From Dactylosporangium roseum (GTDB taxonomy: Bacteria > Actinomycetota > Actinomycetes > Mycobacteriales > Micromonosporaceae), in assembly GCF_025264685.1 (NCBI RefSeq), contig NZ_CP073721.1:983001-1047000 (forward strand): a stretch of 64,000 nt of DNA. Direction: 5' to 3'. The position numbers and the translations under genes are program-made. The notes beneath the pieces were generated by a model. That model was not told the DNA's origin, searched no databases, and saw only the letters and a program-made list of their open reading frames with translations. The first letter of the stretch is position 1, and each line of letters opens with the position of its first letter. Positions 54,119-61,896 of the stretch are shown piece after piece.

Positions 54119-55060
54119 TCAGTCGTTGGCGTGCAGCGCGGCGTTCAGTTCGATGCCGCGGCCCTGGCGCTCGCGGACCTCCAGGCGACCGTTGACCGAG
54201 TTGCGGATGAAGAGCAGGTTGCTCACGCCCGACAGGTCACGCGCCTTCACCACCCGGCCGTCGGGGAGCGTCAGCTTCGCGCCGGCGGTGATGTAGCAGC
54301 CGGCCTCCACCACGCAGTCGTCGCCCAGCGAGATGCCGATGCCGGCGTTGGCGCCCAGCAGGCAGCGCTCACCCAGGCGGATGGTCTCCTTGCCGCCGCC
54401 GGAGAGCGTGCCCATGATCGACGAGCCGCCGCCGACGTCGGTGCCGTCCCCGACCACCACGCCGGCCGAGATGCGGCCCTCGACCATCGACGTGCCCAGC
54501 GTGCCCGCGTTGAAATTCACGAAGCCCTCGTGCATGACCGTCGTGCCGGAGGCGAGGTGGGCGCCGAGACGGACCCGGTCGGCGTCGGCGATCCGCACGC
54601 CCGACGGCGTGACGTAGTCGACCATCCGCGGAAACTTGTCGATGCCGAACACGTTGAGCCGGCGACCGGCGAGCCGCTCGGCCAGCCGAAGCTCGTCGAC
54701 GCGCTCGGGCGGGCAGGGTCCGGCCGAGGTCCACGCCACGTTGGCCAGCAGGCCGAACTGGCCGTCGAGGTTGGCCTGGTGCGGCTGGACCAGCCGGTGG
54801 GAGAGCAGGTGCAGGCGCAGGTAGACCTCGGCGGTGCTGGTCGGCGCGTCGCCGAGGGACTGGATCTCGACACGGACCGGCTCGGTGCGCAGGCCGGGCA
54901 GCGCACCGCCGGAGGGTGCGGACAGGTCGGGGACATCCGAGGGCGCGGCGCCCAGGCTCAGGTGGCCGGCCGGGAACCAGACATCCAGCACCTGGCCCGA
55001 TTCCGTCACGGTGGCGAGGCCGGAACCCCAGGCGGGCGAGTCGATGTAGGCGGTCGTCAC
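54119..55060 (-). CDS. dapD: 2,3,4,5-tetrahydropyridine-2,6-dicarboxylate N-succinyltransferase
   Basis: A 313-residue enzyme succinylating tetrahydrodipicolinate, the entry to the succinylase DAP branch. An N-terminal domain is followed by a left-handed β-helix of hexapeptide repeats (about 165-290: [19 protein letters not shown], then [12 protein letters not shown] and [14 protein letters not shown]). This is the longer actinobacterial DapD type. GTG 55060 starts [12 protein letters not shown]; the longer ORF upstream lies in dapE antisense. Divergent from dapE. Confidence 0.94.
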   Translation of the reverse strand: MTTAYIDSPAWGSGLATVTESGQVLDVWFPAGHLSLGAAPSDVPDLSAPSGGALPGLRTEPVRVEIQSLGDAPTSTAEVYLRLHLLSHRLVQPHQANLDGQFGLLANVAWTSAGPCPPERVDELRLAERLAGRRLNVFGIDKFPRMVDYVTPSGVRIADADRVRLGAHLASGTTVMHEGFVNFNAGTLGTSMVEGRISAGVVVGDGTDVGGGSSIMGTLSGGGKETIRLGERCLLGANAGIGISLGDDCVVEAGCYITAGAKLTLPDGRVVKARDLSGVSNLLFIRNSVNGRLEVRERQGRGIELNAALHAND

Positions 55061-55094
55061 GTGATCGAACGCTACCCCATCTACCGTGGACGGC

Positions 55095-56153
55095 ATGCTC
55101 ACCCGTGATGTGCTCGCCGATCCCGTCGCCCTGACCCGGGCGCTCGTCGACATCGAATCGGTCTCCGGCAACGAGGCCGAGATCGCCGACCGTGTCGAGG
55201 AGGTGCTGCCCGAGTGGCTGCGGACCGAACGGTTCGGCAACACCATCGTGGCCCGGACCGAGCTGGGCCGTCCGCAGCGGGTGGTGCTCGCCGGGCACCT
55301 CGACACGGTGCCGCTGCACGACAACTGGCCGTCCACTGTGGAAGGCAACCTCATGCACGGCTGCGGCACCGCCGACATGAAGTCCGGCACCGCCGTCGCG
55401 CTCCACCTGGCCGTCACCCTGGCGGAGCCCCGCCACGACGTGACCTACGTCTTCTACGAGTGCGAAGAGGTCGACTCCGACCGCAACGGACTGAAGATCC
55501 TGGCCGACAACCGGCCGGAACTGCTGACGGACGCCTCGTTCGCGGTCCTGCTGGAGCCGACGCATGGCCTGGTCGAGGCGGGTTGCCAGGGGACGCTGCG
55601 GGTGCTCGTGCGCACCAGCGGCAAGCGCGCCCACTCCGCGCGGTCCTGGCTGGGTGACAACGCCATCCACAAGGCGGCACCCGTCCTGCGGAGTTTGCAG
55701 CGGTACCGCGAGCGCATCGTCACGATCGACGGCTGCGAGTTCCACGAAGGGCTGAACGCCGTGCGTGTCTCCGGCGGCGTCGCCGGCAACGTGATCCCGG
55801 ACGAGTGCGTCGTCGAGGTCAACTTCCGCTTCGCGCCGGACCGCTCGGAGGCCGACGCGCAGGACCACGTCCGCGAGGTGTTCGAGGGGTTCGACGTGGA
55901 GGTCGTCGACTCGGCACCCGGCGCGCTGCCCGGTCTCGACGAGCCACCGGCGCAGGAGTTCCTGGCGGCCATCGGCCGGCCACCGCGGGCGAAGCTCGGC
56001 TGGACCGACGTGGCCCGGTTCGCGACGCTGGGCATCCCCGGGCTGAACTACGGGCCGGGCGACCCAAACCTGGCCCACAAACAGGACGAGCACGTCGAGA
56101 TCGACAAGATCGTCGAAGGCGCGGCGGTCGTGCGCCGCTGGCTGAGCAAGTAG
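55095..56153 (+). CDS. dapE: Succinyl-diaminopimelate desuccinylase
   Basis: A 352-residue M20 zinc hydrolase producing LL-diaminopimelate for lysine and peptidoglycan. Metal residues are in AGHLDTVP (His, Asp), the CGTADMKSG Asp, and YECEEVD (catalytic and metal Glu pair), with His near the end ([12 protein letters not shown]). ATG 55095 is preferred over GTG 55086. Together with dapC and dapD three consecutive DAP steps lie within 3.3 kb. Its stop abuts that of the small convergent gene. Confidence 0.95.
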   Translation: MLTRDVLADPVALTRALVDIESVSGNEAEIADRVEEVLPEWLRTERFGNTIVARTELGRPQRVVLAGHLDTVPLHDNWPSTVEGNLMHGCGTADMKSGTAVALHLAVTLAEPRHDVTYVFYECEEVDSDRNGLKILADNRPELLTDASFAVLLEPTHGLVEAGCQGTLRVLVRTSGKRAHSARSWLGDNAIHKAAPVLRSLQRYRERIVTIDGCEFHEGLNAVRVSGGVAGNVIPDECVVEVNFRFAPDRSEADAQDHVREVFEGFDVEVVDSAPGALPGLDEPPAQEFLAAIGRPPRAKLGWTDVARFATLGIPGLNYGPGDPNLAHKQDEHVEIDKIVEGAAVVRRWLSK

Positions 56154-56285
56154 CTACTCGGCGGGCTTGTCCGAAGTGTCGCGCGGCGCGTCGGGCAGGC
56201 TGGCCATCATCCGGCGGACCACGAGCACCTCGCGAATCCGCCGGTTCATCTGCCGCTTGCGGCGATCGTGCTCGGTTCGCGTCAT
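56154..56285 (-). CDS. Small basic protein, 43 residues
   Basis: Sequence starts MTRTEHDRRKRQMNRRIREV and ends with an acidic/Pro tail. It is highly basic and helical, without a membrane segment. A GGGGGTG stretch precedes the ATG by 6 nt, and an in-frame GTG three codons upstream is possible. Its stop is directly adjacent to the dapE stop. I do not recognise the family. The compact position and ribosome-binding site support a real gene, but evidence is limited. Confidence 0.5.
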   Translation of the reverse strand: MTRTEHDRRKRQMNRRIREVLVVRRMMASLPDAPRDTSDKPAE

Positions 56286-56407
56286 CGCGGTCACCCCCCA
56301 CACCGTGCACCCAGGTATACCGGGTACGACGCCATGGCAGGCGAAAACGTTGCACTCCGCACCTGATTTCTTACCGAACCGCGACCTTCGGCCGGTCCGA
56401 AGGGTGT

Positions 56408-57193
56408 TCAGCGGGGTGCGGGCGGTCCGCTGACGAACGTCCGGCCGTCCGGATACGGCCACGGGTTGGCCACACAGCCCTCCAGGCCGAACGTCTGCCG
56501 GGCCATCACCGGGGCCGGCGCACCCTTGCGCGGGCAGACCACGTGACCGTTGCCGAGGAAGTGGCCGACCTCGTGGTTCACGACCATGTCCCGGTAGTCG
56601 GCGAGCCGCGGGTACCAGGCGACGCCGAGCAGCCACCGTTTGAGGTTGATGATCACGTCTCGTCCGCCCCGGCAGGACACCTCGCCCCGGGTGCGCACAC
56701 CCCGCCGCGCGCACATGGTGTCGGTGGTCGAGGGCGTGGCCAGGTGCACGGTCAGCTCGCTGGGAGAGCCGGACGGCACCCGCTGGAACGACCACCGGCC
56801 GGAGGCGATCCAGCTACGCGCGTCGCCGAGCGTCTCGTGGACCGCGGCCGCGAACACCTCGGGGTCGACGCCCGAGCCCTCCTCGGCCGCTACGACGTAT
56901 CGCACCAGGCGGCCGGCGGTGCCGGCCCGGTCACCGCCGGTGGCCGAGAGCTGGAAGCGGCCGGTCCCGCGGGCCGGAACGGCGACCGGCGCCGGGGACA
57001 GGGACACCGTAGGTGACGGGGACGCCGTGGGCGGCGGCGTGGCCGGGGACACGGCGAACGCGGCCGGCGATGCCCGGTCCGACGGCGCGGCGAGTGGCGG
57101 CGGCGGGGAGGACGAGCTCAGCCCATACCACACCAAGGAGGAACCCAGCAGCACGCAGACCGCCGTGACCACGATCAACCATCGGCCCGTCAT
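56408..57193 (-). CDS. DUF3152 domain-containing putative secreted zinc protease
   Basis: A 261-residue protein with an N-terminal signal anchor (about 4-26), a Pro/Ser/Ala-rich linker (about 27-75) and a C-terminal domain (about 76-261). The domain holds the zincin motif HEVGHFLGNGH (His207, Glu208, His211, His217), a metzincin-like HExxHxxxxxH. Family DUF3152 is actinobacterial and lipoprotein- or membrane-linked, with no proven substrate. Two or more Cys pairs may form disulfides outside the cell. ATG 57193 is chosen; the ORF upstream is LOG antisense. Confidence 0.88.
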   Translation of the reverse strand: MTGRWLIVVTAVCVLLGSSLVWYGLSSSSPPPPLAAPSDRASPAAFAVSPATPPPTASPSPTVSLSPAPVAVPARGTGRFQLSATGGDRAGTAGRLVRYVVAAEEGSGVDPEVFAAAVHETLGDARSWIASGRWSFQRVPSGSPSELTVHLATPSTTDTMCARRGVRTRGEVSCRGGRDVIINLKRWLLGVAWYPRLADYRDMVVNHEVGHFLGNGHVVCPRKGAPAPVMARQTFGLEGCVANPWPYPDGRTFVSGPPAPR

Positions 57194-57263
57194 GGCTGCA
57201 TTGCTATCACGTGTCGGCGGGCTGGTCGGCCCCATCGTATGCGATCCACGTACCGTGACACCC

Positions 57264-58067
57264 ATGACCGATGCACAGAGCAGCCAACCCCGGGAGCGGC
57301 ATCGCGGCATGGTGACCCTGCGGCGTGACGCGATTCCGCCGAGCACCGCCGACGAACGGCTGCTCGACTCGCGACTGCGCCACGAGTGGAAGACCAAGGA
57401 CGCGTGGCGGGCGCTGCGCATCCTCAGCGAGTTCGTCGAGGGCTTCGACACGCTCGCCGACCTGCCGCCGGCCGTCAGTGTGTTCGGCTCCGCGCGCAGC
57501 AAGCCGGACAGCCCGGAGTGGAAGCTCGGCGAGGAGCTCGGCGCGGCGCTCGCGCATGCGGGATACGCGATCATCACCGGCGGCGGGCCGGGCGTCATGG
57601 AGGCCGCCAACAAGGGCGCCGCCGAGGCCGGTGGGCTCTCCGTCGGCCTCGGCATCGAGCTGCCGTTCGAGCAGGGCATCAACCAGTGGGTCGACCTCGG
57701 CATCGACTTCCGGTACTTCTTCGCCCGCAAGACGATGTTCGTGAAGTACGCGCAGGCGTTCGTCGTGCTGCCGGGCGGCTTCGGCACGCTCGACGAGCTG
57801 TTCGAGGCCGTCACGCTGGTCCAGACCAGGAAGGTCACCCGGTTCCCGGTCGTGCTCATGGGCCGGTCGTACTGGCAGGGTCTGCTGGACTGGATCCGCG
57901 AGACCATGATGGCCGACGGCAAGATCGGTCCGGAGGACCTGCAACTGCTGTTCGTGACCGACGACGTCGACGAGGCGGTGCGGCACATCGTCGAGGCTGG
58001 GGAGTACCTCGACGAGCTCGAGACGGCGTCGGCGCGGCGGACCGCGCGCGAGGCGGGCGGGAGCTGA
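57264..58067 (+). CDS. LOG family protein (TIGR00730), long form
   Basis: A 267-residue Rossmann-like protein with the LOG signatures GGGPGVMEAANKGA (near 110-123) and PGGFGTLDELFE (near 170-181). LOG proteins are cytokinin riboside 5'-monophosphate phosphoribohydrolases; bacterial members also degrade nucleoside monophosphates. A 70-residue N-terminal extension precedes the core. It overlaps the next LOG gene by one base (TGATG). The neighbourhood after dapE matches M. tuberculosis Rv1205. Confidence 0.92.
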   Translation: MTDAQSSQPRERHRGMVTLRRDAIPPSTADERLLDSRLRHEWKTKDAWRALRILSEFVEGFDTLADLPPAVSVFGSARSKPDSPEWKLGEELGAALAHAGYAIITGGGPGVMEAANKGAAEAGGLSVGLGIELPFEQGINQWVDLGIDFRYFFARKTMFVKYAQAFVVLPGGFGTLDELFEAVTLVQTRKVTRFPVVLMGRSYWQGLLDWIRETMMADGKIGPEDLQLLFVTDDVDEAVRHIVEAGEYLDELETASARRTAREAGGS

Positions 58068-58618
58068 TGGCGTCCATCGGCGTGTTCTGCGCCTCGTCCC
58101 AGCGGCTCGACCAGCGCTGGCTCGACCTCGCGCACGACGTGGGCCTGGAGATCGCGCGACGGGGCCACGAGCTGGTCTCCGGCGGCGGCTGCGTCGGCAT
58201 GATGGGCGCCGTCGCGGACGGTGCCCGGGCGGGCGGCGGCCGCACGTACGGCGTGATTCCCCAGTCCCTCGTCGATCTCGAGGTCGCCGACACCAAGTCC
58301 GACGAGCTGGTCGTCACCGACGGCATGGCCTCCCGCAAGACCATGATGATCGAGAAGTCCGACGCGTTCATCACGCTGCCTGGCGGCCTCGGCACCCTCG
58401 ACGAGCTCTTCGAGGTCTGGACGACGGCGATGCTCGGCCTGCACCACAAGCCGCTGCTGCTCCTGGACGCCGACAACTTCTACGGTGGCCTGCTCTCCTG
58501 GCTGGGCACGCTCGCCGACCGGGAGTTCGTCCGCACCTCGGCGCTGGCGTTGCTGATGGTGTCGCCCGGTGTCGGTGAGTCACTTGACCTGATCGAAGCG
58601 TCGTTGCTCGCCGCATGA
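58067..58618 (+). CDS. LOG family protein (TIGR00730), short form
   Basis: A 183-residue LOG protein (MASIGVFCASSQRLD start) with SGGGCVGMMGAVADGA and PGGLGTLDELFE, as in the canonical plant-like LOG. Its ATG shares a base with the stop of the long-form gene, so the two are co-translated. Two LOG paralogues in tandem suggests a hetero-oligomer or distinct substrates. Confidence 0.92.
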   Translation: MASIGVFCASSQRLDQRWLDLAHDVGLEIARRGHELVSGGGCVGMMGAVADGARAGGGRTYGVIPQSLVDLEVADTKSDELVVTDGMASRKTMMIEKSDAFITLPGGLGTLDELFEVWTTAMLGLHHKPLLLLDADNFYGGLLSWLGTLADREFVRTSALALLMVSPGVGESLDLIEASLLAA

Positions 58619-58655
58619 CCCGGGAATTGTCGGTCGGTCATGGTTCGATAGCCGC

Positions 58656-61600
58656 GTGACCGCGACAGCTTCTCCCGCGGGGCCGCGCCGTGCCTATCGG
58701 CTGGTGCGACGGCCCCCGGTGGCGGCTGCCCCGATCGGCGCCGATCCCTGGCAGCGACTCGTGGTCGAGCACACCGCCGGCCCGCTGCTCGTCATCGGCG
58801 GCCCCGGCACCGGCAAGACCTCCACGCTGGTCGAGGCGGTCGCCGCACGGGTCGCCGACGGCGTCGATCCGGAGCGCATCCTCGTGCTGACCTTCGGCCG
58901 GCGCGGCGCCGTGCGGCTGCGCGACCGCGTCGAGGCCCGGCTCGGGCGCACCGCCGGCCTCCGCACGACCGCGGAGCCGACGGTCCGCACGTTCCACGGC
59001 TATGCGTTCGGCCTGCTGCGCCGGGCGGCCGTCGAGCGGGGCGAGCCGTCACCGCGCCTGCTCACCGGCCCCGAGCAGGACCTCGTCATCCGCGAGCTGC
59101 TCGCCGGCGGCACCGTGGCCTGGCCGGAGTCGCTGGAGGGCGCACTCGGCACCCGAGCGTTCGCCACCGAGCTGCGCGACCTGCTCTTGCGCGCCGTCGA
59201 GCGTGGGGTGGGCCCGGCCGACCTGGCGCGCCTGGCGACGATCCACGGCCGCGCCGACTGGGCCGCCGGCGCCCGGTTCTTCGAGGAATATCTTCAGGTC
59301 CTGGCGTTGCGCGACGCCACGACGAGGGGTTCCGTGGCATACGACTACGCCGAGTTGGTCCGTGCTGCCGCGTCCCTCCTGCTGGACGAGCCCGACCTGC
59401 TGGCCGCGGAGCGCCGCCGGCTGTCGTTCGTGTATCTCGACGAGCTGCCCGACACCGACCCGGCCCAGGTCGAGCTCCTGGAGCTCATCGCGGGCAACGG
59501 CGCACACCTCGTCGCGTTCGCCGACCCCGACTCGTCGACGTTCGCCTTCCGTGGCGCCGACCCCTCGATCGTCGGCGAGTTCCCGTCCCGTTTCCCGACC
59601 GCGGCCGGCGCGCCCGCCCCGCAGGTGACGCTGCCGCACTCGCGGCGGCTCGGCGACGGCCTTCTGGCGCCCACCCGGCGGGTCGCGGTGCGCCTGCGCG
59701 GCCCATCCAGGCACCGCCTCCTGCAGCCGGCGCGTCCGGGCGGCACCGTCGAGACACGCACGTTCGCCTCGGAGACCGCCGAGGCCGCGTTCCTCGCGCA
59801 CCGCCTCCGCGAGGCGCACCTGCTGCGCGGCGTGCCCTGGTCCCGGATGGCCGTGATCGTGCGGTCCACGGCCCGGCAGCTCGCGCCGTTGCAGCGGGCG
59901 CTGCACTCGACCGGCGTGCCGACCGTGACCGAGGCCGAGGACCTCCCGCTGCACCTCCAGCCGGCCATCGCGCCGCTGCTGCTGCTCCTGCGCTGCGCCC
60001 TCGACGACGCCCGGCTCGACGAGGACGCGGCGATCGCGCTGCTGCACTCGCCGCTCGGCGGCGCCGATCCGCTGGCCGAGCGGCGGCTGCGGCAGGGGCT
60101 GCGGGCGCTCGCCCTGGCGGCCGGCAGCCGGCGGCCCTCGGGCGTGCTGCTGGTCGCGGCCCTGAAGGACCCCGCCGAGCTGGCCATGGTCGAGCGGCGC
60201 TGGGCGGCGCCGGCGCGGACGGTCGCCCGGCTGCTCCAGGAGGCCCGGGACGCCGCGGCCCGGCCCGGCGCCACCGCCGAAGAGGTGCTGTGGGCGGTCT
60301 GGCACGCCAGCGGCCTCGCCGACCGCTGGTCCATGATCAGTTCGCGCGGCGGCCACCGGGGCGCCGCCGCCGACCGCGACCTCGACGCGGTCGTGTCGCT
60401 GTTCGACGCCGCGGCCCGGTTCACCGACCGGCTGCCCGGCGCCGGGACCGAGGTCTTCCTCGACCACGTCGAGGGCCAGGACCTGCCGGCCGACTCGCTC
60501 GCCCCGTCCGCCGACCGGGGCGACGCCGTGCGCATCCTCACCGCGCACGCCGCCAAGGGCCTGGAGTGGGACGTCGTCGGGGTCGCCGGCGTGCAGGAGG
60601 GCGTCTGGCCCGACCTACGGCTGCGGGGCAGCGTCCTCGGCTCGGAGCTGCTGGTCGAGGTGCTGGCGGGGCGCACCATGGAGACGATCGGCCGGCTGTC
60701 GGCACTGCTCGACGAGGAGCGCCGGCTGTTCTACGTCGCGGTGACCCGGGCCCGCGAGCAGATGCTCGTCACCGCCGTCGCGTCCGGCGACGGCGAGGAG
60801 CAGCCGAGCCGGTTCCTCACCGAGCTGGCCAGCGACGAGGAGCTCGACGGGCAGGCCACGTTCGAGACGCCGCACGCCCTTACGCTGCCGACGCTCGTCG
60901 CCGAGCTGCGGGTCGCGCTCGTCGACCCCGACGCCTCCGACGCCGAGCGCACGGCGGCCGCCCGGGTGCTGGCCCGGCTCGCCGCCGAGGACGTGCCGGG
61001 CGCCGACCCCGACACCTGGTGGGGGCTGCCGGCGCTCTCCGACGACCGGCCGCTCGTCGACCCGGGCGAGCCGGTCCAGGTCACCCCGTCGACGGTCGAG
61101 AGCGTCGACCGGTGCAGCCTGCGATGGTTGCTGGAGCGGCACGGCGGATCGCTCACCCCGTCGCCCGAGCAGTCGATCGGCAACCTCGTTCACGCCGCGG
61201 CCATGCTCGCCTCCGACGCGACCGTCGACCGGGCGCAGCTCGTGGCCTACGTCGCCGACCGGTTCGACGCCATCGAGCTGTCGGCGCGCTGGCTGGCCGG
61301 GCGCGAGCGGGAGCGCGCCGAGACGATGCTCGACAAGCTCATCGGCTGGCTGGCCGGCAACCCCCGCCGGCTGGTCGCGATCGAGCAGGACTTTCTGGTC
61401 GAGCTGGCCGATCCGGAGGCGCCGGTCGAGATCAAGGGCCGGGTCGACCGGCTGGAGCTCGACGAGCACGGCCGGCTCGTGGTCGTCGACCTGAAGACCG
61501 GCAAGACCATCCCGGTCAACGCCAACCTCGCCGAGCATCCGCAGCTCGCGGCCTACCAGGCCGCGATCGAGCTCGGCGCGTTCCAGGAGTCCGACGTCGC

Positions 61601-61841
61601 GGGCGGCGCCGCGCTCGTTCAGCTCGGCGGCGACACCAACACCGCCCGCGAGCAGGTCCAGCCGCCGCTCAGCGAGGCCGACGACCCCAACTGGGCGCGT
61701 GCGCTGGTCCAGCGCACGGCGCGGACGATGGCGGCGTCGACCTTCAGCGCGGTCGTCAACAACAAGTGCCGGGTCTGCCCGGTGAAGACCTCGTGCCCGG
61801 TGTCCGGCAAGGGCCGCCACGTGACGGGCGCGGACACGTGA
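58656..61841 (+). CDS. adnB: Helicase-nuclease AdnB-like subunit (UvrD helicase + PD-(D/E)XK nuclease)
   Basis: A 1061-residue subunit of the actinobacterial end-resection motor. SF1 helicase motifs: Walker A GGPGTGKT (48-55), Walker B LDELPDTD (261-268), motif V-like TAHAAKGLEWDVV and motif VI FYVAVTRAREQ. Motif III reads DPDSSTFAFRG, with Ser where UvrD-type proteins have Gln. The C-terminal RecB-type nuclease has GRVDRLELDEHGRLVVVDLK (about 928-947) and Cys820, Cys1038, Cys1041, Cys1047, a likely [4Fe-4S] staple. Gene order (this gene, then adnA) follows M. tuberculosis Rv3202c-Rv3201c; the A/B naming rests on that. GTG start. Confidence 0.9.
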   Translation: MTATASPAGPRRAYRLVRRPPVAAAPIGADPWQRLVVEHTAGPLLVIGGPGTGKTSTLVEAVAARVADGVDPERILVLTFGRRGAVRLRDRVEARLGRTAGLRTTAEPTVRTFHGYAFGLLRRAAVERGEPSPRLLTGPEQDLVIRELLAGGTVAWPESLEGALGTRAFATELRDLLLRAVERGVGPADLARLATIHGRADWAAGARFFEEYLQVLALRDATTRGSVAYDYAELVRAAASLLLDEPDLLAAERRRLSFVYLDELPDTDPAQVELLELIAGNGAHLVAFADPDSSTFAFRGADPSIVGEFPSRFPTAAGAPAPQVTLPHSRRLGDGLLAPTRRVAVRLRGPSRHRLLQPARPGGTVETRTFASETAEAAFLAHRLREAHLLRGVPWSRMAVIVRSTARQLAPLQRALHSTGVPTVTEAEDLPLHLQPAIAPLLLLLRCALDDARLDEDAAIALLHSPLGGADPLAERRLRQGLRALALAAGSRRPSGVLLVAALKDPAELAMVERRWAAPARTVARLLQEARDAAARPGATAEEVLWAVWHASGLADRWSMISSRGGHRGAAADRDLDAVVSLFDAAARFTDRLPGAGTEVFLDHVEGQDLPADSLAPSADRGDAVRILTAHAAKGLEWDVVGVAGVQEGVWPDLRLRGSVLGSELLVEVLAGRTMETIGRLSALLDEERRLFYVAVTRAREQMLVTAVASGDGEEQPSRFLTELASDEELDGQATFETPHALTLPTLVAELRVALVDPDASDAERTAAARVLARLAAEDVPGADPDTWWGLPALSDDRPLVDPGEPVQVTPSTVESVDRCSLRWLLERHGGSLTPSPEQSIGNLVHAAAMLASDATVDRAQLVAYVADRFDAIELSARWLAGRERERAETMLDKLIGWLAGNPRRLVAIEQDFLVELADPEAPVEIKGRVDRLELDEHGRLVVVDLKTGKTIPVNANLAEHPQLAAYQAAIELGAFQESDVAGGAALVQLGGDTNTAREQVQPPLSEADDPNWARALVQRTARTMAASTFSAVVNNKCRVCPVKTSCPVSGKGRHVTGADT

Positions 61842-61896
61842 TCGATCCGGAGCGCGGCGCCGGGGCCGGTCATCATGCGCGCGGTCCGGTGGTCGC

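Noticed and set aside
56154-56795. Long version of the small basic protein ORF (213 residues)
   Set aside because: The upstream part overlaps the DUF3152 gene in another frame on the same strand; only the last 43 codons follow a plausible start.
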